Numbered from the stretch's first letter, positions 18,230 through 26,430 are shown. The stretch: 64,000 bases of DNA from Candidatus Anaerobutyricum avicola (GCA_019113845.1 DXGQ01000017.1:68608-132607); one strand, 5' to 3'. Numbers and translations are program-made. The notes: generated from the sequence alone by a model not told the origin.

Positions 18230-19609
18230 ATGACAGGATGGAAAGAGATCTGCCGGGGTATCGGGAGAAAACCGGCAGAGTGGATGTTTCGAAAGTGTCC
18301 CCGGCGTCTGCGGGTTAAGCTGACAGAACGGGTGAGGAGACAGATGGAAGGTCAGTATGCGGAGTCAGGGCAGCAGACGGAGCAGAGAGCGGAAGAGTTC
18401 CTCATAAAAGAAGGCATTTTGATCTTCTGGGGGATGACTTTGCTCGCGGTGATGCTGGTCAGCCTCGCAGTCTATCAGTCTTTGGAACCGTCCTCTCTCA
18501 TCTTTGAGAGAAATGCTTTCGGCGAAGGAGAAAAAGAGGTCTCCCTCATTCTGCAGAGTGAAGAGCAGAGGAAGGAGTATTCCCTGACACTGGGAGAGCG
18601 GTCGCTGTCCCGGGAGGAGGAAGATGCCCTGAAGGAAGAATTTTTCGGTGAGCTGGAAGAACAGATGGCGGGGGAAAATACTTCCCTGCACAGTGTGGAT
18701 CAGGAGCTGTGTTTTGAGGATGCCCTGCCTTCCTGGCCATTCACCATCACTTATGAGCCGAAAGATACGGCGTGTGTGCGTCTGGACGGCAGTCTGGGCG
18801 AGAGGGGCGCCAATCTGACAGAGGGAGGAGAAGTCACCACAAAGATCGCTGTGACAGCGGAGTACGGGGATTATGTCTGGAAGAAAGACTTCGTCATACG
18901 GCTGGTTCCGGAAAAGAAGAAGGGACAGGAGTCACCGTTTGCCAGGATCGTCCGTCAGCTCAGACAGGCGGAGAAAGAGACGAGAGATGAGAGCAGTTAT
19001 GTGATCTCACCGCAGAATGGCGATGTGCAGATCAGAAGACCGCAGAGAGTTTCTCCGTCCACGTTGTGTCTATTGGGGAGCGTGGTCATTTTGCTTTTGC
19101 TTCTGCGCAATGTTTCGGAACTGAATAACGGGGAGAAAGCTTGCAGAAAAGAAAGTCTTCGGGATTTCCCGGTGATCGTACATCTGCTGACCCTTTATAT
19201 GGGGGCAGGTTTGTCCTTCCCCTCGGCGGTACACCGCATCAGCACGGACTATCAGTCCCGTGCGAACGGCAGAAAAACATATGCTTTTGAAGAGATCCTG
19301 CGCATGGATACCCGGCTGCGTCTCGGAGAAGCACAGCAGGAGGCATGTATGCAGTGGGGAAGGAGATTTAAGGAGCCGGTGTATCAGAAGCTTGCTCTGA
19401 CGCTGCTCCAGGTTATGGCAAAGGGAACAAGAGAGGGAAGAGCGCTGATGAGCCAGATGGAACAGGAGTCTTTTCGTCAGAGGCTGGACCAGGCAAAGAC
19501 GGAAGGGGAGGAAGCTGCCACAAAGCTGCTGTTCCCCATGATCGTGCTGCTCGGCATGGTCATGATCCTTGTCATGTTTCCTGCCATAGCCCGATTTCAG
19601 GGATTTTGA
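18230..19609 (+). CDS. TadC-like platform protein with inserted outer domain
   Basis: A 459-residue protein in the TadC position, about 150 residues longer than usual. It has a basic cytoplasmic N terminus, a transmembrane helix (about 62-84), then about 190 residues (85-275) of probable extracytoplasmic, Glu-rich, beta-type sequence (VTTKIAVTAEYGDYVWKKDF), a second helix (277-293), and a TadC/type II F-like cytoplasmic domain (VHLLTLYMGAGLSFPSAVHRI) ending in a helix (ATKLLFPMIVLLGMVMILVMF). The start ATG at 18230 has only a weak ribosome binding site. The insertion between the first helices is unusual for TadC. Confidence 0.78.
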   Translation: MTGWKEICRGIGRKPAEWMFRKCPRRLRVKLTERVRRQMEGQYAESGQQTEQRAEEFLIKEGILIFWGMTLLAVMLVSLAVYQSLEPSSLIFERNAFGEGEKEVSLILQSEEQRKEYSLTLGERSLSREEEDALKEEFFGELEEQMAGENTSLHSVDQELCFEDALPSWPFTITYEPKDTACVRLDGSLGERGANLTEGGEVTTKIAVTAEYGDYVWKKDFVIRLVPEKKKGQESPFARIVRQLRQAEKETRDESSYVISPQNGDVQIRRPQRVSPSTLCLLGSVVILLLLLRNVSELNNGEKACRKESLRDFPVIVHLLTLYMGAGLSFPSAVHRISTDYQSRANGRKTYAFEEILRMDTRLRLGEAQQEACMQWGRRFKEPVYQKLALTLLQVMAKGTREGRALMSQMEQESFRQRLDQAKTEGEEAATKLLFPMIVLLGMVMILVMFPAIARFQGF

Positions 19610-19666
19610 CAAGGACCGTCAGAAAATAACGGCGTAAAAATAAAAAGAGAAGGGGAGGATTGTATA

Positions 19667-19870
19667 TTGGCTGTTATAAAAAATGCATTTACTGTATTCA
19701 GAAACCGATTTCGTATGGCCATGGCATCCGAGGAAGGCATGGGTGTCGTGGAGGTGATCCTGATCATCGTTGTACTCATTGGTCTGGTCATTATTTTCCA
19801 AACCAATATCAAGAGTGTGGTATCGACGATATTTTCTACCATTGAGACAAATGCCGGAAAGATCCGCTGA
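19667..19870 (+). CDS. Flp-type (type IVb) pilin
   Basis: A 67-residue pilin using a TTG start after GAGGGGAGGA. It has the type IVb prepilin layout: a short basic leader, a cleavage-type site EEG-MGVVEV with Glu at +5 of the mature form, and a single hydrophobic helix (VILIIVVLIGLVIIF), like the Flp1-like family. It is the likely main pilus subunit. No prepilin peptidase (TadV/CpaA) is present in the window, so processing must rely on a gene elsewhere. Confidence 0.87.
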   Translation: MAVIKNAFTVFRNRFRMAMASEEGMGVVEVILIIVVLIGLVIIFQTNIKSVVSTIFSTIETNAGKIR

Positions 19871-21471
19871 TGCTTCGGCGGGAAGAGGGGCAGATCACGG
19901 TCTTTGTCGCATTACTCTTTTTTGTGCTGATGGGAGTTTCCCTGTGTGTGCTGGAAGGTATGTACAGTTTTAGCGAGTCAGCGCTGGCGGAAAGCGCGAT
20001 AAAGGGCGCCGGAAATTATGTTCTCGCCAATTATAACAGGAGTCTGTTTGACAGATATCATCTGTTTTTCCTTGATCCGAGAGAAAGAGAGCAGGTGGAG
20101 CAGGATGGAAAGGCTTATCTGTCTGCAAGTTTTGGAGACAACAGCTTTTTTCAGCCTTCCTGCAGCCGGCTGGAAGTGACGGAGGAGAGGACCGCTGTGG
20201 ATGAGGATGGTCTGTATCTGCGGCATCAGATTCGTGAATGGATGAAGTACCGGGAAGTGGCAAAGGCGGGAGAAACGCTGAAAGAACTGTTTGCTTCTGT
20301 TGCTGATATCCGAAAAGGGGATGATCTGGCAAAAGCAGATATGAGTAAGGCAGAAAATGCCATTGCGAAAGAAAAAGAGAAGTCCGAAGCAAAGAACACA
20401 GAAACAGCCGGAGAAGGCAGAGAGAAAGATTCTTCCGGCGGCGGTGGAGCTGATGATGAGAAAGAGCCTGGCGGTGACACCGAGGCCAGGGAGAAGGCGG
20501 CAGGAGATACCGGAATAAGGTGGAAGGAGATCCTTGAACTTCTCACAAATATTACCCGGTCAGGAATCCTTGTGTATGTGACAGATGACATTGGAGCTGT
20601 TTCGCAATTATCCGTATCAGTAGAAGGACTTCCATCCGGGAGTGCGGCATCAGAAAAGGATGCGGCAGATTTTTTCAGCGGAGCTTTATCTTTTCTTAAT
20701 GTAGACGAGTGGAAGAAGATTCTCTCTGATATTCAGGCAGAGGAAGGAGACAGTCGGGTGTTGTCCGATGAATTCTACCTTCTGGAGTACATAGAGGAGA
20801 ACTTCGGGAGTTATGTCCGGAAGTCGGAAGAGGAGAGCGCGCTGTTGTATGAGACCGAGTATCTGATCGCGGGAAAAGACTCTGACAGGGCGAATCTGAA
20901 AGCGGTGGCGGACAGGATGCTGGGATTACGTTTCCTGGCAAACTATGCCTACCTCTCACAGGATGGCGAATGGAAGACGGCATCCGGGAGCGCCGCCGCA
21001 GTGCTGACCGGTATTCTGGGATTTCCGCAGGCCCGCAAGGCGGTGCAGGTCCTGTTGACGGCGGCGGTAAGCTTCGGGGAATCCATGCTGGACGTTCATG
21101 CGCTTTTCTCCGGTGAGGAAGTGCCGGTGATCAAGGACGATTCCACCTGGAATCTCACACTGGAAAATGCAGCGGTACTTCTGAAAAACAGAGGACCGGT
21201 AAAGCAGGGGAGATGGAATGCCGGCTATGAAGATTACCTGAAACTTTTTCTGGCGTCTCGTCTGGCGAGGAACCGGCTTCTGTTTCGCATGATGGATATT
21301 ATGCAGCTGAACGTCGCTCTTGAGCAGCCGGACTTTCGTATGGAGGACTGTCTGTTTGCCTTTCGGTGGGAGGCAGATTTTTCCTGCGGCGGCTGGCTGA
21401 CATTTTTTCCGGGTATCGGGCAGCATGGCGGAGGCTTTACGATGGAGCTGGAACGGCTGAACAGTTATTAG
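19870..21471 (+). CDS. DUF5702 Tad-associated membrane-anchored protein
   Basis: The ATG overlaps the pilin stop (TGATG). The 533-residue protein begins with a TadE/TadG-like N terminus (EEGQITVFVALLFFVLMGVSL) followed by a large extracytoplasmic region. A charged low-complexity stretch (about 155-215, EKEKSEAKNTETAGE) divides an N-terminal piece with NRSLFDRYHLFFLD from a helical C-terminal part. DUF5702 proteins occur in Firmicute tad loci and are thought to be minor pseudopilins or assembly factors; the exact role is unknown. Confidence 0.8.
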   Translation: MLRREEGQITVFVALLFFVLMGVSLCVLEGMYSFSESALAESAIKGAGNYVLANYNRSLFDRYHLFFLDPREREQVEQDGKAYLSASFGDNSFFQPSCSRLEVTEERTAVDEDGLYLRHQIREWMKYREVAKAGETLKELFASVADIRKGDDLAKADMSKAENAIAKEKEKSEAKNTETAGEGREKDSSGGGGADDEKEPGGDTEAREKAAGDTGIRWKEILELLTNITRSGILVYVTDDIGAVSQLSVSVEGLPSGSAASEKDAADFFSGALSFLNVDEWKKILSDIQAEEGDSRVLSDEFYLLEYIEENFGSYVRKSEEESALLYETEYLIAGKDSDRANLKAVADRMLGLRFLANYAYLSQDGEWKTASGSAAAVLTGILGFPQARKAVQVLLTAAVSFGESMLDVHALFSGEEVPVIKDDSTWNLTLENAAVLLKNRGPVKQGRWNAGYEDYLKLFLASRLARNRLLFRMMDIMQLNVALEQPDFRMEDCLFAFRWEADFSCGGWLTFFPGIGQHGGGFTMELERLNSY

Positions 21472-21526
21472 AAACGACAGATATAGGAAGAACAGCATCT
21501 ATATACGTATAACCTGAAAATTGAAA

Positions 21527-21572
21527 ACCCCGCCTGTTTCCACCCGGATGTTCCGGGCGGAAACAGCGGGGT
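21527..21572 (+). other. Long hairpin inside the Tad operon
   Basis: CCCCGC-c-TGTTTCC-a-CCCGGA (21528-21548), a TGT loop, and the complementary arm TCCGGG-c-GGAAACA-GCGGGG (21552-21571) form a stem of 19 pairs with one bulge and one mismatch. On the plus strand it is followed by TGAAAG, not a T-run, so it is not a normal terminator there. It lies between the DUF5702 gene and a TadE-like gene and could act in transcript processing, stability or partial termination. Confidence 0.7.
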
Positions 21573-21702
21573 GAAAGAAGGAAGATCTGTGTAACTGCAA
21601 TTTGGCGAAAGGTGGACAGTGACCGGGCGGAACAGGCAAGGATGAAAGAAAGGAAAATCTGTGTAACTGTAATTTGACGAAGGATGGACAGTGACCGGGT
21701 AA
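21572..21702 (+). repeat. Imperfect 71-base tandem duplication
   Basis: Two copies begin at 21572 and 21643 (TGAAAGAAGGAAGATCTG and TGAAAGAAAGGAAAATCT). The match includes CTGTGTAACTG, GGACAGTGACCGGG and flanking bases, with a few substitutions. The second copy ends just before the GGAGGAGGTG ribosome binding site of the next gene. Confidence 0.8.
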
Positions 21703-21727
21703 GACAGAACGGAGGAGGTGAAACCGG

Positions 21728-22780
21728 ATGCTCTTTGTAAAATACCAGGATCAATCAGACAGTTGTATACCACAAATAAGAAAAACAGAATTCAAAAAAA
21801 TAAATAAAATGCGGTCTCTCCAAGCGCAGGCAGTGATGTGGTGGCAAAAGAGAAAGAGAGCATCTTGTTTTGCTTCCTGCGAGGGGGCAGTCACCGTGGA
21901 GGCGGCGCTGGTTCTTCCGGTTTTTCTGAGCGCAGTCTGCGGACTGCTGCTTCTCGGAAGTCTGCTGCTCACGGAGGCAAAGATCCAATATGCGCTGGCG
22001 AGAACGGCAGATCTCTACGCAGCGCAGAAGGCGGTAGATACGCTTTCCAATGAGAAAAAGAGTACCGGTGCTGCAAAGGGGGAAGGAGCAGACGGACAGG
22101 GACAGAAGCGGACGCCGCAGGGGGCGGCGCAAGACCAGGAAACAGTGCAGAAGCAGGGCAGTCTTTCTGCGATGGCACAGGAGATGGCGGGGACTCTGCT
22201 GACGAAGGCAAACCTGCAGATCTTGTTTGCTTCGGTGTATGAGAATTCCTCCATGGATGATGGCTGTATTCAGGGAGGCAGAGGAGGCATCCGATTGTCA
22301 GAGGTCTCCGGGGAGGGAGAGGAGATCGTTGAACTTCGCGCCAGCTACCGGTTGAAGATCGAACTGCCATTTGTGGGAGAATATGCCTTTGACAGAGAAG
22401 CCGGGGCGGTTCAGCGGATTTTCAGCGGATATACGGAGGGCGGCGCCGGAGAAGGAGCAGAAACGGGAAGCGGAGGCGTTGTGTATGTGACAGAGAGCGG
22501 AAGCGTTTATCACACCAGTCTGTCCTGCAGCCATATCTGTCTGCGTATCTCCGGAAGCAGTGTGGAGAAGATTCTGACAGAAAACCGGTATCAGGCCTGT
22601 GAGAAGTGTATCCATGACGGCGAGATACCTGCCGCGCTTTATGTAACAAAATATGGAGATAAATATCACGCTTCTCTTGGCTGCAGTGGATTAAAAAGAA
22701 CGGTCAGAACGATCCCGCGAGAAGATGCAGAGGGAATGCGGATGTGCAGCCGCTGTGCCGCTTTGGAAAGTCGGAGATAA
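21728..22780 (+). CDS. TadE-like protein with C-terminal Cys-rich repeats
   Basis: The ATG follows GGAGGAGGTG. The 350-residue protein has an unusually long N-terminal leader (about 55 residues) before the TadE segment EGAVTVEAALVLPVFLSAVCG. A Gln/Glu-rich linker follows. The C-terminal 110 residues contain two related modules: VYVTESGSVYHTSLSCSHI followed by CEKC, and LYVTKYGDKYHASLGCSGL followed by CSRC, suggesting two metal- or disulfide-bound folds. The TadE part implies a minor pseudopilin; the paired Cys modules are uncommon for TadE. A shorter start near residue 28 (MRSLQ) cannot be excluded. Confidence 0.8.
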   Translation: MLFVKYQDQSDSCIPQIRKTEFKKINKMRSLQAQAVMWWQKRKRASCFASCEGAVTVEAALVLPVFLSAVCGLLLLGSLLLTEAKIQYALARTADLYAAQKAVDTLSNEKKSTGAAKGEGADGQGQKRTPQGAAQDQETVQKQGSLSAMAQEMAGTLLTKANLQILFASVYENSSMDDGCIQGGRGGIRLSEVSGEGEEIVELRASYRLKIELPFVGEYAFDREAGAVQRIFSGYTEGGAGEGAETGSGGVVYVTESGSVYHTSLSCSHICLRISGSSVEKILTENRYQACEKCIHDGEIPAALYVTKYGDKYHASLGCSGLKRTVRTIPREDAEGMRMCSRCAALESRR

Positions 22781-22839
22781 GAAGGGGTGCGGATGCACAA
22801 CCGCCGTGCCGCTTTGGAAAGTTGGAAAATGAGAAGGGG
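22738..22839 (+). repeat. Imperfect 51-base tandem duplication
   Basis: GCGGATGTGCAGCCGCTGTG at 22738 is repeated as GCGGATGCACAACCGCCGTG at 22789; both copies continue through GCCGCTTTGGAAAG. The first copy is the 3' end of the TadE-like gene and the second lies between it and the next ribosome binding site. Confidence 0.8.
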
Positions 22840-22847
22840 ATGAGAGG

Positions 22848-23381
22848 ATGGCAGATAACAGGATAAAAAAGTTTTGGAGAGAGGATAGGGGAATGATGAC
22901 GGTGGAGGCAGCGGTGATCGTTCCGATGATAGCCATGATTCTTGTGGGAATCGTCTTTTTGTTCCTCTTTTTTATGGATATGGCGGCTGCGAGGAGTGAG
23001 GCGATGCGTGTTGCGGAGGAGACGGCGGCTGCCTGGAAAACGGACGGAGAGCTGGTGACCGGAGAATACGAGGCGGATACTCTGTTGACGAGGAGCATTT
23101 ATTTCCTAGTGACCGGCAGTCGGGAGGAGTTGGAGGCGGAGGCACAAAAAAGGCTGACAGACCGAGTAAACGAACGTCTTCTGGTAACAAGGCTCCGGGA
23201 GAGTGAGGTGGAGACAGGTGCGGGAAAAGTGACTGCGGGGGTCAGCCTGCAGTTTCGCTGGCCTCTTCGCGGTGTAGAAGAAATCATGGGAGAGATGTTG
23301 TCTTTTTCCTGTACGATCGTCTCTCCGGTAGATCATTGGCAGGAAAAGCTTAGATTGGGGGCGAGTTTGCAGTGGAAATAG
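22848..23381 (+). CDS. TadE-like minor pseudopilin
   Basis: The 177-residue protein starts at ATG after GAGAAGGGG. A short basic leader precedes EDRGMMTVEAAVIVPMIAM, the classic TadE N terminus with Glu at +5 after the Gly-Met cut. The rest (about residues 45-177) is an extracytoplasmic alpha/beta region. It is one of two TadE-like proteins in this operon. Its 3' end overlaps the FHA gene by 10 bases. Confidence 0.87.
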   Translation: MADNRIKKFWREDRGMMTVEAAVIVPMIAMILVGIVFLFLFFMDMAAARSEAMRVAEETAAAWKTDGELVTGEYEADTLLTRSIYFLVTGSREELEAEAQKRLTDRVNERLLVTRLRESEVETGAGKVTAGVSLQFRWPLRGVEEIMGEMLSFSCTIVSPVDHWQEKLRLGASLQWK

Positions 23382-25012
23382 AAAAAGAAGGCCTGCATAC
23401 TTACGGGGTGGCGGCATCGGTTGATAATCCATATTTTCTTTCCGTGGAATATCCGGTCATCCGGCATAACCATCCGGAAAGGCTGCTGCCCATTCTTTTA
23501 CGGGAGCAGGACGGAGACACCAGGCTTCTGTATGATCTCTCGGACGCCAGAAGCCTCGCAGCCTGTTCCAGAGAAAAACATTCGCAGGGAAATAATTTCT
23601 CCAGAGAGGACTGCCAGTGTTTTCTGAGGAATTTACAGCAGCTGCTGAGAGAACTGGATGAGCTGATGCTGTCCCCGACACACATCAGTTTTTCCCCGAA
23701 TCGCATTTACCGGACAGGAGAGGCAGCATTTCGATGGATGTACTGTCCGGATGAGGAATACGATATGGGAGCAGAAGTGCAGCAGTTTTTTTCCTGGATG
23801 TTGTCGGAGATCAATTATGGAGATTCGGAAGCAGTACGTTATATTTATCATGTCTACTGGATGATACGGAACCGAACTTTTTCGGAGACTCTGATTCAGG
23901 AATGTCTGGATTATGAGGAAGAAACAGCACCAAATATCACTTCTTGTGAGAGCTTTTTTGCCGAAAAAGAAGAAAAACAGAAATCACCCGTGCCGGAGGA
24001 AGAAAAAATGTGGCCGCAGACGGAACAGTCGGAGGAGACAGAGAAAAGAGGCCGGCAGAAGACAGTATGGGAAGGGACAGAGGAAGGAAGTCGAAAAAAG
24101 GCATCATGGAAAGAGACAGAAAAAGGAAGCCGGCAGAAGGCATTATGGAAAGAGACAGAGAAAAGAAGCCGGCAGAAGACAGCATGGAGAGGGACGGAGC
24201 AGAAAGAAATCGGACAGGGTGAGAAGGAGCAGCCAGGGACAGGCAGCAGTCATTCGTTGTTTTTCGTACTGGAAGTTATTCTGGGGATTGCGACGGCGCT
24301 TACCGGGGTGACGGTGCTTGCCTCGGCAGCCTATTCTCTCTGGTATGGGTTGCTTCCAATCTATAACCGTTACTGGATCGCCTGTGTGATTTTGTGCGTT
24401 CTTCTTGTGGAGGGAATGTATCAGATTCATAAAAAAAGAAAGCGGGCAGCGGAGGAGCCGGATGAAAAACAGTCGGCAGTGGAACGGTCAGAGAGAAACA
24501 GGCAGTCGGCGGTGGAACGATCAGAGAGAAACAGACAGTCGGCAGTGGAACAATCAGAGGGAAACAGACAGTCGGCCGGAGGGAAGTTCTTGACACAGCA
24601 GAGCAAAGGAAAGGATCAGGATGCCTCTGCGGACCCGCTGTGGAGTGCGGCATCACCATGGGACGAGGAGGAGGGAACTGTTCGCCTGGATATGGGGGTG
24701 CAAAGACCGCAGCCGGTTTTAAAGAGTGAGGAATCTGGTGAGGTCTTTCCATTGCAGAGTTTTCCTTTTTATATCGGAAATCATAAAGGGCTCAATCAGC
24801 TGACGATCTATGATAATACGGTAAGCCGGGAGCATGCGGTTATTGAGAGAGGTCCGGAACCGGAGACATTTTTCCTGCGGGATCTGCAGTCGACCAATGG
24901 AACCTGGGTAAATCAGGTGCGGGTGGAGAGCGGCGCGGTGATGTTGAAAGATGGCGACAGTATTCGGTTTGCCTCACACACTTATCGTTTCAGGATGCAG
25001 GAGATGCTCTGA
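23372..25012 (+). CDS. FHA-domain protein of the Tad operon (DUF6382-like N terminus)
   Basis: The gene starts at GTG with GGGGGCGAG upstream. The 546-residue protein has an N-terminal domain of about 175 residues (YFLSVEYPVIRHNHPERLL) like DUF6382, then a highly charged linker made of two repeat sets (four copies of a KETEKGSRQKALW-like unit and three of SAVERSERNRQ), with two transmembrane helices between the sets (near residues 300-350), and a C-terminal FHA domain (about 462-546; SREHAVIERG, STNGTWVN). FHA domains bind phosphothreonine, so the protein may link pilus assembly to Ser/Thr kinase signalling. No kinase gene is in the window. Confidence 0.82.
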   Translation: MEIEKEGLHTYGVAASVDNPYFLSVEYPVIRHNHPERLLPILLREQDGDTRLLYDLSDARSLAACSREKHSQGNNFSREDCQCFLRNLQQLLRELDELMLSPTHISFSPNRIYRTGEAAFRWMYCPDEEYDMGAEVQQFFSWMLSEINYGDSEAVRYIYHVYWMIRNRTFSETLIQECLDYEEETAPNITSCESFFAEKEEKQKSPVPEEEKMWPQTEQSEETEKRGRQKTVWEGTEEGSRKKASWKETEKGSRQKALWKETEKRSRQKTAWRGTEQKEIGQGEKEQPGTGSSHSLFFVLEVILGIATALTGVTVLASAAYSLWYGLLPIYNRYWIACVILCVLLVEGMYQIHKKRKRAAEEPDEKQSAVERSERNRQSAVERSERNRQSAVEQSEGNRQSAGGKFLTQQSKGKDQDASADPLWSAASPWDEEEGTVRLDMGVQRPQPVLKSEESGEVFPLQSFPFYIGNHKGLNQLTIYDNTVSREHAVIERGPEPETFFLRDLQSTNGTWVNQVRVESGAVMLKDGDSIRFASHTYRFRMQEML

Positions 25013-25039
25013 GGCTGTCTGTGATCCTGTCCGGAAGCC

Positions 25040-25096
25040 AGTGTACTGACCTGCTCACATTTCGCATAATGGTGAAAATGAACGGGTCAGTACACT
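25040..25096. repeat. 57-base palindromic element after Tad operon
   Basis: AGTGTACTGACC (25040-25051) is perfectly complementary to GGTCAGTACACT (25085-25096), with a 33-base middle that can itself pair (CATTT/AAATG). No T-run follows on either strand, so it may be an operon-end structure or a mobile palindromic repeat. The sequence AGTGTACTG recurs at about 41935. Confidence 0.65.
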
Positions 25097-25160
25097 AGTT
25101 GTTATACGGGATATGTCGGGGGAGAGAAAACGGTATTAACCGACAGGCCGCACAGATATG

Positions 25161-25189
25161 TTGAAAAAATGGTAAAATCCTACTATAAT
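25161..25189 (+). promoter_or_regulatory. Sigma-A type promoter for rhomboid gene
   Basis: TTGAAA (25161-25166) and TATAAT (25184-25189) are separated by exactly 17 bases, about 65 bases before the start codon. Confidence 0.8.
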
Positions 25190-25253
25190 CACTGTTATGA
25201 TACCGATTGACATGTGTGACTGCTGTGACAGAGCGGTTGTCAGAGGAGGTTTT

Positions 25254-26285
25254 ATGGATTTTATAAAGGAACTGCAGCATTTTTTCAGCAGTCTGGGTTT
25301 TCGGAGGATACAGGTGGAAGGCGGATTGCTGTGGATGGAAGAGGCGGAAGGACGGCTCAGGCTGATAGAGGTCATACCGGAGCTTCTGCCGGGACAGACC
25401 CGTGTGCCGGTCAGCCGCCAGGAGGAGAGAATTCTCCATCTGGAGAATCAGCTGATGATCCGATTCGGAGAGAAGACGGACAGGCTGACGTTGATGCTGT
25501 TTCGTGGAATGCCTGATGAAAAGACGGTGGAAGAGATCGCACCGTATCCGAATATCTGGTGTATTGACAAAAGCAGTGGCAGATTGCTGATCTATGAGAA
25601 TCAGAGAGCGGATTTTTATGGCATGAAAGAGCAGCTGGAGAACTTTTTATCCGCCTGCAGGGAGGAGGAACTCTCTGCAAGCCGAAGAGAACTTCGCAGA
25701 ATGTTTCGTCCGGTCAATACGGTCCTGGTCGCAGCAAATGTGCTGGTATTTATTGTGCTGAGTATGATGGGAAATGTGCTGGACGCGGAATTTATGGCGC
25801 AGCATGGTGCCATGGTGTGGGATGCCGTGGTGGAACGGGGAGAGTTTTACCGGCTGTTTACTTCGACTTTCCTGCATTTCGGAGTGGAACATCTGGCACA
25901 GAATATGTTGATCCTTCTGCTGATCGGAGCGAGACTGGAGAGGATTATCGGAAGCCCGAGGTATCTCGCTGTATATCTCGGCTCCGGTATCGCCGCGTCG
26001 GCAGCGTCTCTTTTTGTTACGCTGGCGAGAGAGCCATATACAGTATCGGCGGGAGCGTCGGGAGCGATTTTCGGCATGATGGGCGGTCTGCTTTTTCTGA
26101 TCCTCAAGGACCTTTTGGAAAAAAGGAGAAAGCGAATTGATGAGATTGGCCTGAGTGGAATGCTTTTTGTCATTTTGTCAGCGCTGTCTTATGGATTTAC
26201 GACGACGGGAGTAGATAATGCCGCTCATGTGGGCGGACTGGTGTGTGGATTCCTTTTGACGGGAATTTTGATGATTCGGAAATGA
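25254..26285 (+). CDS. Rhomboid-family intramembrane serine protease
   Basis: The ATG at 25254 is preceded by AGAGGAGG; the track start at 25197 lacks a site. The 343-residue protein has a soluble N-terminal domain (1-150) of unassigned type, then a rhomboid fold with about seven helices. The catalytic pair is Ser269 in SAGASGAIFG and His325 in DNAAHVGG; His213 and Asn217 in FGVEHLAQNM match the oxyanion-stabilising positions. It should cleave membrane-embedded substrates; none can be named from context. It has its own promoter and is followed by a strong terminator region. Confidence 0.92.
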   Translation: MDFIKELQHFFSSLGFRRIQVEGGLLWMEEAEGRLRLIEVIPELLPGQTRVPVSRQEERILHLENQLMIRFGEKTDRLTLMLFRGMPDEKTVEEIAPYPNIWCIDKSSGRLLIYENQRADFYGMKEQLENFLSACREEELSASRRELRRMFRPVNTVLVAANVLVFIVLSMMGNVLDAEFMAQHGAMVWDAVVERGEFYRLFTSTFLHFGVEHLAQNMLILLLIGARLERIIGSPRYLAVYLGSGIAASAASLFVTLAREPYTVSAGASGAIFGMMGGLLFLILKDLLEKRRKRIDEIGLSGMLFVILSALSYGFTTTGVDNAAHVGGLVCGFLLTGILMIRK

Positions 26286-26350
26286 TTTTGTCAGAACTTA
26301 GTAAGTTTTCAAACACATATCGGTCACAACTTTTCTTTATACTATACCCT

Positions 26351-26430
26351 GTAAGATTAATTCTTATAAAAATCCTCTCCCCTCATAATGGATTTGCGGC
26401 AGGCTGCTTCGGCAGCCTGCCGTTTTTTTA
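26351..26430 (+). ncRNA. Candidate small RNA with C-rich loop and terminator
   Basis: After the rhomboid gene the plus strand can fold into three successive hairpins: TAAGA-TTAAT-TCTTA (26352-26366); AAATCC (26370-26375) with GGATTT (26390-26395), enclosing a 14-base loop TCTCCCCTCATAAT; and an 11-bp terminator stem with a UUCG tetraloop (26397-26422) followed by seven T. An open, C-rich loop beside a terminator is typical of trans-acting Firmicute sRNAs that pair with Shine-Dalgarno sequences. A TATACT lies at 26338-26343 without a good -35, so the RNA might instead be a processed 3' end of the rhomboid mRNA. Confidence 0.4.
26397..26429 (+). terminator. Strong intrinsic terminator
   Basis: CGGCAGGCTGC, loop TTCG and GCAGCCTGCCG, followed by a run of seven T on the plus strand. 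Ends transcripts from the rhomboid gene or the candidate sRNA. Confidence 0.93.

Noticed and set aside
23913-24593. Alternative-frame ORFs across the FHA linker repeats
   Set aside because: Out-of-frame reading of the repetitive linker; the main frame continues into an intact FHA domain.
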